DNA from: Psychrobacter sp.
Lineage (GTDB): Bacteria; Pseudomonadota; Gammaproteobacteria; Pseudomonadales; Moraxellaceae
Direction of reading: 5' to 3'
NCBI RefSeq assembly: GCF_030454045.1
Contig: NZ_JAKDJE010000017.1
Location: 1-47,924, forward strand
DNA length: 47,924 nt
Below are positions 34,751 to 43,081 of the stretch, piece after piece (the first letter of the stretch is position 1; every line of letters begins with the position of its first letter). The notes under the pieces are model-generated. The model did not search any database, had not been told where the DNA came from, and saw nothing but the letters and a program-made list of their open reading frames with translations. Both the position numbers and the translations under genes were made by a program.

Positions 34751-35404
34751 TTATTTTGTGATGATCTGACTCAAATAGGTTGGCAGCTCCCAAGCGCCAC
34801 CAGCGAACCCGCGACACAGGCCTGTGCTCGCCTCTTCGCTCTTAACAAACGTTTTACCATCTCACGTCCATGTCGCATGACTCAAGCAGTCACCGATACC
34901 TCGGCCTTTATGTACAGCGTGGATCTCACCTGCCTCATATTCGTTGCCTGCTGCCGTGATAAGCGCAGGATTGCTAGGCTTGTCATTGTTGATGAGCCAA
35001 TAACCTGTACTCGAGTTGTACGGGCCTGACCAGCACAGATGAGTGGCTAATGTATGCGACTTATCCACTGGTATAAAATCCCAGCCAAGCATATTAGAAC
35101 CATACTCGGCTATTCGCTTATATTCTTCGGTTTTTGGATTGACCAGCTCACAGTCACCCACCGTGTTCCCAGACCCGATAAGCTGCTTAGAATCGATATT
35201 GACCCATTTATCGATATTCTTTTGAAAATTTGCCAGTGTTGATGATGTGAGCGTCTTATTGTCTTTTTCTGAATACGCAAAGGCCTTTTCAATCGTGGGC
35301 ATTGGCACTGCCGCCTTAGGCGTTTGGCGATTTGAGCGACGCTTACTGATCAGTGCCATTGAAGTGCCGACTCGACCTTGTGCGTCATCATCATTCCCTG
35401 TTTT
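34751..35404 (-). pseudogene. Decayed DUF1176 gene: 5' truncation plus in-frame TGA
   Basis: The frame encodes the C-terminal part of a DUF1176 protein (uncharacterised secreted/periplasmic family): AQGRVGTSMALISKRRS, the GDCELVNP and HKGRGIGDCLSHATWT blocks. Then a TGA (34862-34864) interrupts, and the same frame continues with DGKTFVKSEEASTGLCRGFAG and GAWELPTYLSQ to a TAA at 34751. The expected sequence is TWTWDGK, so TGG has become TGA. Upstream the frame runs back to a TAA at 35405-35407 near the cmoB stop, so the N-terminal half and signal peptide are missing. Two independent lesions indicate a pseudogene. The 165-residue open piece from ATG 35359 is unlikely to be made. Confidence 0.8.
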
Positions 35405-35419
35405 TTAATACAATAAATG

Positions 35420-36454
35420 CTATTTTTTTGCAATCAAGGTTGCACGCATGGGTGCAGGATAGCCCTCAATGGTTTTAGTATAATCATCAGGATCTAAGAA
35501 GTCTGTCAACGAATGGTAGGTCATCCACTCAGTCTGTCGTTGCTCGTCAGTGGAGGTGACAGCGACATCCACGCAGCGCACATCCGAGAAACCGACTTTT
35601 TCTAGCCAGCCTGTCAGTGCAGCGACTGACGGTAAAAAATACACATTATTCATCTGGGCGTAGCGATCATGCGGCACCAATACGGTATTGGCATCGCCTT
35701 CGACCACCAAGGTTTCAAGCACCAGCTCACCACCTTTGACAAGCTGTCCTCTAAGCTGCTGCAAATGCTCAAACGGCGACTGACGATGATACAGCACACC
35801 CATGCTAAATACGGTGTCAAACAATTGGCTGTGCTCTGGCAAGGCCTCGAGCGGCACAGGAATATAATGCGTACGGTAGCGACCCGTCTCATGAGCATCT
35901 GCGCTACCGACAAAATGCCGAATCGCCATAAACTGATGATAAAACAAGCAAGACGGATCAATGATAATGACCGTGTCTGCGCCAGCGCCTGCCATCCGCC
36001 AGCCGTGATAACCAGAGCCGCCGCCTACGTCTAATACGCGCCGACCATCAAGCCTGCTCAAATGCGGTGCAACCCGTTGCCACTTCCAATCACTGTGCCA
36101 CTCGGTATCAATCTTAATACCTGATTCATCATTACCAATCTGAAACGGCCCTTTACGCCACGGCATCAGCTGCTTTAATAACGCGGTCGTTTGTTTATGC
36201 TGAGACTGATTCAGACTTGCCTCAATCGTCAACGTATCACTATTTAAATCGACGTGATTGACCGTCAAATGTGGCAATCGCGCTACTGATGCTTGGTAAG
36301 CTGGTGCATGCGCGTAGTTGGCTTTGTCTTTGATCGCATTTAACCATGTTGGTAAGCGCGTCAGCCATTCATAAGCGCTTGGATACTGCTCTGCCAGTTC
36401 TAATAGGGTTAAATATAGTTCGCGTTCGGCGTGCGTGATGGTGTTGTTGAGCAT
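35420..36454 (-). CDS. cmoB: tRNA U34 carboxymethyltransferase CmoB
   Basis: A 344-residue SAM-fold enzyme that transfers a carboxymethyl group from carboxy-SAM to 5-hydroxyuridine at tRNA position 34, giving cmo5U. Family-specific blocks are LMPWRKGPFQIGN, IDTEWHSDWKWQRVAPHL, RRVLDVGGGSGYHGWRM (SAM motif), IDPSCLFYHQFMAIRHF and VFSMGVLYHRQSPFEHL. LVKGGELVLETLVVEGD and NVYFLPS follow. Length is close to E. coli CmoB (323). It follows cmoA by 50 bases. Its ribosome site is weak (ACGGTAATCTGCTTCT), suggesting reliance on the upstream gene. The DUF1176 remnant lies directly downstream. Confidence 0.95.
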   Translation of the reverse strand: MLNNTITHAERELYLTLLELAEQYPSAYEWLTRLPTWLNAIKDKANYAHAPAYQASVARLPHLTVNHVDLNSDTLTIEASLNQSQHKQTTALLKQLMPWRKGPFQIGNDESGIKIDTEWHSDWKWQRVAPHLSRLDGRRVLDVGGGSGYHGWRMAGAGADTVIIIDPSCLFYHQFMAIRHFVGSADAHETGRYRTHYIPVPLEALPEHSQLFDTVFSMGVLYHRQSPFEHLQQLRGQLVKGGELVLETLVVEGDANTVLVPHDRYAQMNNVYFLPSVAALTGWLEKVGFSDVRCVDVAVTSTDEQRQTEWMTYHSLTDFLDPDDYTKTIEGYPAPMRATLIAKK

Positions 36455-36504
36455 AGAAGCAGATTACCGTAATGATTAAGAAATAACTGTGTTAAAAGTA
36501 AGGA

Positions 36505-37302
36505 TTATTTAAACGCCACAATAGAGACAAAGTTTAAAAACTGAAACCACGTCAGATGACGCTTAAAGCCAACGTGATCTAACCGTGCATGATGCTCATC
36601 TAGCGTATCGGTAATTAGCACGTTTTCTAGCGCATTACGCTTACCACTGATTTCCATCTCGGTATAGCCATTGGCGCGCTTAAAGTCATAATAACGCTCA
36701 ACCAACCACGCATCGTATTGCTCATCAAAGGCATGGGTTTTTTCGGTTAATACCAGTATGCCGCCTTCGCTCAAGGCCGCATAAATCTTCTCTAATACTG
36801 CGACTCTATCGGCTGCTGGCAAAAACTGTAGCGTTAAATTTAAAATAACCATGTCGCATGGCTCAAGCTCAACGTCACGAATATCTGCAGTAATGACTTC
36901 GATATCATGCTCAGGATAATTGTCACTCAATAACGTCGTGGCTTCAGTCGTCATCGCAGGCGAAATATCAATGGCTTTGATCTGCAAATCTTGCGGGTCA
37001 AACTCGCCCGCCAGCGTCATACTGGCTGCACCCAATGAACAGCCCAAATCATACACGCGGCTCACGCGCTGACCGCTGCCCTTTTGCTGGCGATACTTGC
37101 AATGGCGACGCGCAAAGATAGGGAGCATCGCCAATACCTGACCATACCCCGGTACGCTACGGCGAATCATATCAGGGAAACACGCCACCACTTGCTCATC
37201 AAAAGAAAAACGCGCCGCTTTATCCAGCGGTGTGGTAAATAGCGTATCATGCTGGATGGCTGGGGCAGTATCGGGCGTTGGCTGGCTCATGGTCACACTC
37301 AT
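36505..37302 (-). CDS. cmoA: Carboxy-S-adenosyl-L-methionine synthase CmoA
   Basis: A 265-residue class I SAM-dependent enzyme that makes carboxy-SAM from SAM and prephenate. Blocks are DTLFTTPLDKAARFSFDEQV, FPDMIRRSVPGYGQVLAML, RVYDLGCSLGAASMTLA, IKAIDISPAMTTEA, MVILNLTLQFLPAADR and LVLTEKTHAFDEQYD; the C-terminus VGFKRHLTWFQFLNFVSIVA is typical. The first ATG lacks a clear ribosome site; the fifth codon is also ATG, so the start is uncertain by four residues. It is the first gene of the cmoA-cmoB pair and divergent from msrA. Confidence 0.95.
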   Translation of the reverse strand: MSVTMSQPTPDTAPAIQHDTLFTTPLDKAARFSFDEQVVACFPDMIRRSVPGYGQVLAMLPIFARRHCKYRQQKGSGQRVSRVYDLGCSLGAASMTLAGEFDPQDLQIKAIDISPAMTTEATTLLSDNYPEHDIEVITADIRDVELEPCDMVILNLTLQFLPAADRVAVLEKIYAALSEGGILVLTEKTHAFDEQYDAWLVERYYDFKRANGYTEMEISGKRNALENVLITDTLDEHHARLDHVGFKRHLTWFQFLNFVSIVAFK

Positions 37303-37520
37303 TATTCAAATAAAATGATGGGCAAACCGCACCGTTTTTATCAGCGCTGCGGTCATACCACACGTAGCAAAAGCCCATTATAACATTACTGTTTGTTACT
37401 TATCGCCACCAGATGGCCTGCTAAGCTAAATGACAATGCTAAATAGCGTGTGCCCAATAAAAAACAGTCAGGCAGATCGCTATTAGCTTAACCTCTATAT
37501 TTATAAAAATAGGAAAAATT

Positions 37521-38042
37521 ATGCAAACAATCGTATTAGGCGGTGGCTGCTTTTGGTGCACCGAGTCTGTCTTTTTATCCGTAAAAGGCGTGCAGTCTGT
37601 CGTATCTGGCTACATGGGCGGCGATGCAGTATCAGCCAATTATGAAGCCGTATGCGGTGGTGATACTGGACACGTCGAAGTCATCAAAGTCGAGTTTGAT
37701 GACTCTGTCGTACCGTTAGAAGTGATCCTCGATGTATTCTTTGCCACCCATGATCCCACCACGATGGATCGTCAAGGCAATGACGTTGGTAGTCAGTATC
37801 GCAGCGTGGTCTTTTATACCGAAGAAGATCAAAAACCAACGGTTGATCGTACCATTAATAAGCTGCGTGATATGGGCATCAATGTTGTCACAGAAGTACA
37901 CCCTGCCGTTGAGTTTTACCGCGCAGAAGAGGCGCATCAAGACTTCTTTAACAGAAATCCAGGACAAGCGTATTGCAATTTTGCCATACCACCCAAGCTT
38001 GCCAAACTGCGTAAAGAGTTTAGTCAATATATGGTCAGCTAA
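37521..38042 (+). CDS. msrA: Peptide methionine-S-sulfoxide reductase MsrA
   Basis: A 173-residue MsrA that reduces methionine-S-sulfoxide in oxidised proteins using thioredoxin. The catalytic Cys is in GGGCFWCTESVF near residue 10, followed by GVQSVVSGYMGG, the CGGDTGHVEVIKVEFD block, and FFATHDPTTMDRQGNDVGSQYRS. AEEAHQDFFNRNPGQAYC closes with a second Cys that may resolve the sulfenic acid. There is no signal peptide, so it is cytoplasmic. It is monocistronic, ending before a hairpin terminator, and is of normal length. Confidence 0.95.
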   Translation: MQTIVLGGGCFWCTESVFLSVKGVQSVVSGYMGGDAVSANYEAVCGGDTGHVEVIKVEFDDSVVPLEVILDVFFATHDPTTMDRQGNDVGSQYRSVVFYTEEDQKPTVDRTINKLRDMGINVVTEVHPAVEFYRAEEAHQDFFNRNPGQAYCNFAIPPKLAKLRKEFSQYMVS

Positions 38043-38100
38043 ACGCTAGTGTGACTAGTATATTATTCATTCAAAAGATCATTAGCATGATACTCGATAT

Positions 38101-38137
38101 TAGCCAGACACTTATATGATAGGTGTTTGGCTTTTTA
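38101..38137 (+). terminator. Terminator after msrA
   Basis: AGCCAGACAC pairs with GGTGTTTGGCT (one G-T pair) around a loop of about ten bases, followed by T5. Confidence 0.8.
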
Positions 38138-38219
38138 TTGGGTTAAACATTCCCAAATAAGGCAGTATGATAGTGATACTAGCAAATACTTATAAACGTA
38201 AACTAAGTAGGCGTAAATT

Positions 38220-38924
38220 ATGACTCCTGAATTTTGGCACAAACGCTGGCAAGAAAAGCGTATCGGATTTAATCAGTCTGCGGTGAACTCGTTATTAGTC
38301 AATTACTTTGACCAATTGGATTTATCCGCGGGTAGCCGCGTTTTTGTGCCTCTTTGCGGCAAATCTATTGATATGGTTTGGCTCGCAGCACAAGGTTGTG
38401 ACGTGGTAGGCGTTGAATTGGTCGAAACAGCCGTGCAAGAATTCTTTGCTGAACAAAATATCCAATCTATTGTCTCTCAGCATGCAGAAAACCCAGATAT
38501 TAAATGCTATCAAGGGCAGCTAATAAATGGTGAGAATCAGCAAACTATTACCCTATGGGTCGCGGATATCTTTGCGCTAACATCTACAGATATTGGTACT
38601 ATTGATGCAGTATACGACAAAGCGGCATTGATAGCCTTGCCAGCTGATATGCGAACAAAATATAGCGAACAGATACGACAGCTTAGTGGTAATGTTGATA
38701 AAGTTGAGCATATTGATAGCTATAATAAGGTCGCGCCGCAACTATTGATCACGCTAGAATATGATCAAAACAAAAAAGATGGACCGCCGTTCTCTATCAA
38801 TCATGAGCAAGTGCAGCAATATTATGGCAGTCACTATCAGATCTGTGAGCTATCAAGCGAACCTTCTTCTATAGGGTCTGCACCTAATCTAAAAGTAACA
38901 GAGCATATTTGGCTATTGAAATAA
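38220..38924 (+). CDS. tpm: Thiopurine S-methyltransferase (TPMT family)
   Basis: A 234-residue SAM-dependent methyltransferase of the bacterial TPMT family. It starts MTPEFWHKRWQEKRIGFNQS, the family's WxxRW.....GFHQ-type opening, with VFVPLCGKSIDMVWLAAQGCDVVGVELVE as the SAM motif. YDKAALIALPADMR and PPFSINHEQVQQYYG match later family blocks. Bacterial members methylate thiol, selenium and tellurium compounds; the real substrate here is unknown. Slightly longer than the usual 215-220 residues, with the extra near residue 160. It follows msrA in the same direction but behind a terminator. Confidence 0.9.
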   Translation: MTPEFWHKRWQEKRIGFNQSAVNSLLVNYFDQLDLSAGSRVFVPLCGKSIDMVWLAAQGCDVVGVELVETAVQEFFAEQNIQSIVSQHAENPDIKCYQGQLINGENQQTITLWVADIFALTSTDIGTIDAVYDKAALIALPADMRTKYSEQIRQLSGNVDKVEHIDSYNKVAPQLLITLEYDQNKKDGPPFSINHEQVQQYYGSHYQICELSSEPSSIGSAPNLKVTEHIWLLK

Positions 38925-38983
38925 GCAATAAAGAATTAGTTTGCGCAGCAATGAGTTAGTACTCAATCACAAGGAAGAAGCGC

Positions 38984-39588
38984 AATGAAAATATTCGTTG
39001 ATCTGATAAGTTTGATTGCTGTCTTACTGGTCGCGCTTGCAGGGTCACTTTATAAGTTTGGCTTGATTGAGTTAGCGAATGCGTTTACAGGGTTTAAATT
39101 TGGGGTATTTTATTTGCTGGTATTGCGGCATTAATACTATTAGCCATACAGCTATTGTTTAAGCGAAATACAGCGAGCATTGGTAGTGTGTTAATCTCAG
39201 CAGTGCTTGATATCACTGCCATTGCCATACCACTCAGCATGATGAATACCGCCAAAAACGTACCGCCCATCCATGATATTTCTACCGACTTGATGAACCC
39301 ACCTCAATTTGTGGCGATTGCCCTACTACGCGCTGATGCACCCAAGCCACTGAAAACTTGGGCTGGGAGCTGGTCAATATTGATGCGGAGAAAGGCATTA
39401 TAGAAGCGACGGATACCACTGCTTGGTTCGGTTTTAAAGACGATGTCGTCGTACGTATCACCGATAATGAAAATGAACGTCTGGTCGATATACGCAGCAA
39501 ATCACGGATTGGTGGTAGTGATTTGGGTAAAAATGCGGCGCGGATTCATGGCTTTATTGACGCGTTAGACGGTGAGCTGGCTAACTGA
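38984..39588 (+). pseudogene. Decayed DUF1499 membrane protein gene
   Basis: Three frames together trace one DUF1499 protein (function unknown, predicted membrane/lipoprotein-like). Frame one starts at ATG 38984 with a transmembrane helix (DLISLIAVLLVALAGSLYKF) and stops at a TAA near 39133. Frame two resumes after the GGGG at 39102-39105 with a second hydrophobic stretch (AGIAALILLAIQLLF) and the family block NTAKNVPPIHDISTDLMNPP. It is replaced near 39350 by frame three, LGWELVNIDAEKGIIEATDT, WFGFKDDVVVRI and SRIGGSDLGKNAARI. Adding one G at 39102 joins the first two frames. The join of the last two lacks about 40 residues normally present, which points to a deletion. Unlikely to be functional. 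Confidence 0.82.
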
Positions 39589-39813
39589 GTCTTTTCTGCT
39601 TGCTACAGTCTTTTTAAAGTTAAGTACCAGTTAATGCTGCGCTTTGTCTCTAATGAAATGCTCTTATAACCTCACGCGAACGTCAGCTTATAGTAACTGA
39701 GTGCTGCGATACCTTTTCTTTATTATTGGGATTGGTTACTCTACCTTGATACCACTTTTAGCCTTTTGATTTTTGTCTCTTAGCAACCAACTTAACGTTT
39801 ATAGGATATTTTC

Positions 39814-41274
39814 ATGCGTTTGACTCCTTTTTCTACCTTGTCATTGCTTAGTGTTGCGGTTGGCATTAGCCTTGCGAGCACTGCCCAAGCAGCTCAGCCG
39901 CCCGCTCCAGATCTGTCCAATAGTGAATTTCAGCAATGCTTGGATGGCCTAAAAAATTCGAGCAAGTTTCGTGGTGTCAATAGCTATACATTTAACAACT
40001 ATCGTCCAAGCCAGCCTGATCCTAGTGTCATTCAGTCGCTCAACTATCAGCCAGAGTTTCAAAAAGACGTCTGGGATTATCTATCCGCGCTAGTAGACAA
40101 AGAGCGTGTCGAAGATGGCATCCGTGCCAAGCGCCAGTGGCGTGACACGCTGCGCCAAATCGAATCGCGCTATGGCGTAAAAGCGGAGCATGTACTTGGC
40201 GTGTGGGGCGTAGAGTCTAATTTTGGTCAGACGCTGGGCAAAAAGCCATTGTTTGAATCGTTAGCGACATTGTCTTGTTTTGATCGTCGTCAAAGCTACT
40301 TTCAGGGTGAGTATGCCAATGCCCTAAAAATCGTACAAAATGGTGATATCGCGCCCAATGATATGACGGGCTCATGGGCAGGTGCATTTGGACAAACCCA
40401 GTTTATGCCAAGTACCTTTTTGGAGCTGGCAGTGGATGGTGATGGTGATGGACGTCGTGACCTCGTAAATAGTGTGCCCGATGCGCTCGCCTCTACTGCA
40501 AATTTCTTAGACAAACGTGGTTATCGCACGGGCGAGCCTTGGGGTTATGAAGTCAAACTACCTGATGGATTTTGGGCGGCTTCCAACCGCAAAGACAAAA
40601 AGTCTATCAGCCATTGGCGCAATCAAGGTCTAACGCTCGCCAACGGTAGCCCGCTGCCTTATGACTTGAGTCGTGCGGGTTTATTGCTACCAGCTGGTAT
40701 TGACGGTCCTGCATTCTTGGTGGGCAAAAACTTTGATACTTTTTACTCTTATAACGCCTCAGAAAACTATGCTTTGGCGATCGCGCATTTATCAGATTTG
40801 ATCACTCGTGAAGACAGTAGCAAAACGGACTTTATCACCGCGTGGCCAACAGACGATCCTGGTATCAGTCGCCAACAAGCAAAAGATATTCAGCAAGCCT
40901 TGTTAAATGCAGGATACGATATTGGCGGTGTTGATGGCATCATTGGGGACAACACGCGCACGGCTATTCAGCAATATCAGACCAGTCGTGGCATTTTCCC
41001 AGCAGATGGACGCGCAGGTCAAAAGTTCTATCGCGCCATCATTGGTAACGCATCGCCAACTCAAGGGCAGTACGGTCAGCCGATAAACAGCCGTCCTTTG
41101 AACCCTGCGCCTGCTGATCGCATGGAACAGCTAATTGAGCAGAAAACCACAACGCCTAGCAGCTACACCTCTCAACCATCGATGAATTCTTCGACCGCTG
41201 GCAATGCGCGTTATCGCCGCGTGACTAGTGCTGATGGGACGATCAAGCTGGTTCGTATTGACGAAGGCTCGTGA
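39814..41274 (+). CDS. Secreted lytic murein transglycosylase, MltB-type, with peptidoglycan-binding domain
   Basis: A 486-residue periplasmic enzyme that cleaves glycan strands to 1,6-anhydromuropeptides. A signal peptide ends at AQA (about 26-28). The SLT_2/MltB catalytic domain has Glu134 in LGVWGVESNFGQTLG, then AGAFGQTQFMPSTFLE and LASTANFLDKRGYRTGEPWG. A PG_binding_1 domain follows (about 345-405: DIQQALLNAGYDIGGVDGII, TRTAIQQYQTSRGI). The last 75 residues are Pro/Ser/Thr-rich and unstructured. No lipobox Cys, so it resembles the soluble SLT_2-plus-PG-binding proteins rather than membrane-anchored MltB itself. It ends at a strong terminator. It stands alone in its orientation. Confidence 0.9.
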   Translation: MRLTPFSTLSLLSVAVGISLASTAQAAQPPAPDLSNSEFQQCLDGLKNSSKFRGVNSYTFNNYRPSQPDPSVIQSLNYQPEFQKDVWDYLSALVDKERVEDGIRAKRQWRDTLRQIESRYGVKAEHVLGVWGVESNFGQTLGKKPLFESLATLSCFDRRQSYFQGEYANALKIVQNGDIAPNDMTGSWAGAFGQTQFMPSTFLELAVDGDGDGRRDLVNSVPDALASTANFLDKRGYRTGEPWGYEVKLPDGFWAASNRKDKKSISHWRNQGLTLANGSPLPYDLSRAGLLLPAGIDGPAFLVGKNFDTFYSYNASENYALAIAHLSDLITREDSSKTDFITAWPTDDPGISRQQAKDIQQALLNAGYDIGGVDGIIGDNTRTAIQQYQTSRGIFPADGRAGQKFYRAIIGNASPTQGQYGQPINSRPLNPAPADRMEQLIEQKTTTPSSYTSQPSMNSSTAGNARYRRVTSADGTIKLVRIDEGS

Positions 41275-41307
41275 TAGGATAAAGCCTCTATAATTTTATT
41301 CATAAAA

Positions 41308-41338
41308 AAAGCCACGCTACTCATAGCGTGGCTTTTTT
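41308..41338. terminator. Bidirectional terminator after the transglycosylase gene
   Basis: Perfect stem AGCCACGCTA / TAGCGTGGCT around CTCA, flanked by A7 and T6; the facing small gene ends 55 bases further on. Confidence 0.9.
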
Positions 41339-41392
41339 AGGTCTTATATTTATGGACATTGTGTATCTATGATATCAGTGTCCAAAAAGTGC

Positions 41393-41692
41393 TTATACAA
41401 TAGGTGGTGGATTTGGCTCACCGTTGTCTCCACTCCAGTTCTCACGGGCTTTTTCGTCTAGATCAGCAGCGGTCTTTGGTTCCCACTTACCATTTTCTTT
41501 CCACGTTTCATCGCCCCAGTCCTCATCTTCCGCTTTCCTATCCAAATCTTTGTAGGCTTGGCTAGGGTCAATACCGCGGCGTTTCATATCCGCCACTTGC
41601 TCTTCTAGCGTATGGAACTGGTCAGCATCATGCATGCTTTTTTCTAGACCATCAATCTCTCTTAATAACTCGTCATTTTTAGCGTTGCTCAT
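41393..41692 (-). CDS. Small acidic hypothetical protein
   Basis: A 99-residue hydrophilic protein that I do not recognise. The first 50 residues are likely helical/coiled-coil (ELLREIDGLEKSMHDADQFH, EEQVADMKRRG). The second half is Trp-rich and acidic (DEDWGDETWKENGKWEPKT, ENWSGDNGEPNPPPIV) and probably extended. No signal peptide or membrane segment. A perfect AAGGAG lies eight bases before the ATG, and the gene is bounded by a terminator, so expression looks real. Confidence 0.65.
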   Translation of the reverse strand: MSNAKNDELLREIDGLEKSMHDADQFHTLEEQVADMKRRGIDPSQAYKDLDRKAEDEDWGDETWKENGKWEPKTAADLDEKARENWSGDNGEPNPPPIV

Positions 41693-41914
41693 TATGCGCT
41701 CTCCTTAATCGCTCAATAGTGTAGTACGTCTTATGTATTTTTAATTCTGACACAAATTCTCGTATCTGATGGCTATTATTATCACGAGTCTTGAGTCAAT
41801 TCACAACCATTGACGCGTATGCTTTGTATTACAGAACGTAGTCAGGAGCATAAGATGTATTTTTGCCCATATATTACGGAACGCTAAAAGGTGAACATAT
41901 GCCAAAATCTGATG

Positions 41915-42916
41915 TCATTCATCTGTCTGAACGTTTTCAGCTTCTAGTAGGCCTCTGGCATGAAAAGTAAGCTTCCAAAGCTCTTGTGATAACCGAGTAC
42001 CATAGGTTGTTAATTGTATCCAGTTGGCGCTTACTAGCTGACGTTGTAGGTTATTGAGATCATCTTGAAAAATTTGACAGCGTGAGACAGCGTGAACGTT
42101 CGGCATATCGTTTTTGATATCAAGCTCAGCTTTTGGCGCGATTAAGCGATTGACCGCATTTTGTAACCCATAGCTCGAAAATGTCGACGGTATTTTTACC
42201 AAAGCAGTTAATATTTCGTGCCAAGAAAGTGTGACCTCTCTAATGACATCTTTTAAGTTGCCCCCTTCGTAGGCTTGGGCACTATAGTGAACCTCAAAAG
42301 TTTCTGTCAGTGGAATGGATTTACTGACATTATCCGCGCCAAAATCTTCTTCCACAGCACATTCTTTTTTTGCGTCTTTATTTTTAGACAAAAGATCAGC
42401 AAACCTTTCAGCAACTGTTTGATTATTGAACTTAATCATCTCTTCAGTGGCTCTCACCCAGCCGCCTGCTACTTTATTGTTGGCCAGTGTATTGTAATAA
42501 GCCCGTACTAGCAGTGGCTCAATATCATCCTCTGTATCATAGTAATAAATCTGATTGTCTTGCCTAGAGACGAGTTTAATCAGTTCTTGTAATTGGCGAC
42601 TGACACCCGTCTCTTGGTAATGGTTTTTGACCAAAATCAGTAGTGGTTTTAGTTTGGCTTTGGCATTCAAATAACTCAAATGCATTTGGCTCACGCCTGT
42701 CTTTTGTACGGCTCCGTAACTGTCTCCAATGATCATCAATGCATAATCACACGAGTCGATACATTGTCGGCCATATAATGAGGCCCTTGGCAGTTTGCTA
42801 GATACGTCGTAAGTCAAAAATGCGCGCGCCTGAAAAAATATCGCCACGCCGTCCAAGACCAATAATTGATCATTATCAGCACATATAACATGAATGTGAT
42901 AGCGGCGATGTGGCAC
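41915..42916 (-). CDS. DUF4062-like protein
   Basis: A 333-residue cytoplasmic protein. The N-terminal 150 residues have the look of DUF4062, an alpha/beta domain related to nucleoside deoxyribosyltransferase/TIR-type folds: YHIHVICADNDQLLVLDGVA, CIDSCDYALMIIGDSYGA, GVSQMHLSYLNA, KPLLILVK. The C-terminal part (FQDDLNNLQRQLVSANWIQL, LWKLTFHARGLLEA) resembles the helical tail on other stand-alone DUF4062 proteins, whose WxLTxxG motif recurs. The start is chosen at GTG 42916, with AGAGG five bases upstream; the ATG 19 codons earlier has no ribosome site. The function is unknown. DUF4062 occurs in signalling and defence proteins, but no partner gene is adjacent, so a defence role is only speculation. 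Confidence 0.6.
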   Translation of the reverse strand: MPHRRYHIHVICADNDQLLVLDGVAIFFQARAFLTYDVSSKLPRASLYGRQCIDSCDYALMIIGDSYGAVQKTGVSQMHLSYLNAKAKLKPLLILVKNHYQETGVSRQLQELIKLVSRQDNQIYYYDTEDDIEPLLVRAYYNTLANNKVAGGWVRATEEMIKFNNQTVAERFADLLSKNKDAKKECAVEEDFGADNVSKSIPLTETFEVHYSAQAYEGGNLKDVIREVTLSWHEILTALVKIPSTFSSYGLQNAVNRLIAPKAELDIKNDMPNVHAVSRCQIFQDDLNNLQRQLVSANWIQLTTYGTRLSQELWKLTFHARGLLEAENVQTDE

Positions 42917-43081
42917 GATTACCTCTGAGCTTAGGTTGCGGCATAAAAGGGGATAAAACGAAATAGAGCACAAATATCTTGTTTTATATCAACTCGCACA
43001 GTCTTGCGAAAATACATTCGACGTATTTTAACTAAATCCATGCTGCAATCAAGGTTTTTGCATAAATATCTTTGCTAACCA

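Noticed and set aside
34862..35359. Treating the 165-residue piece as an intact gene
   Set aside because: Family sequence continues beyond the TGA and begins before the ATG, and conserved N-terminal sequence is missing; it is part of a decayed DUF1176 gene.
39155..39403. 82-residue frame as an independent gene
   Set aside because: It is the middle part of the broken DUF1499 gene; its start is a TTG within coding sequence.
41899..41970. Short plus-strand ORF starting MPKSDVIHLSERF
   Set aside because: Only 23 codons, overlapping the 3' end of the DUF4062-like gene, with no supporting signal.
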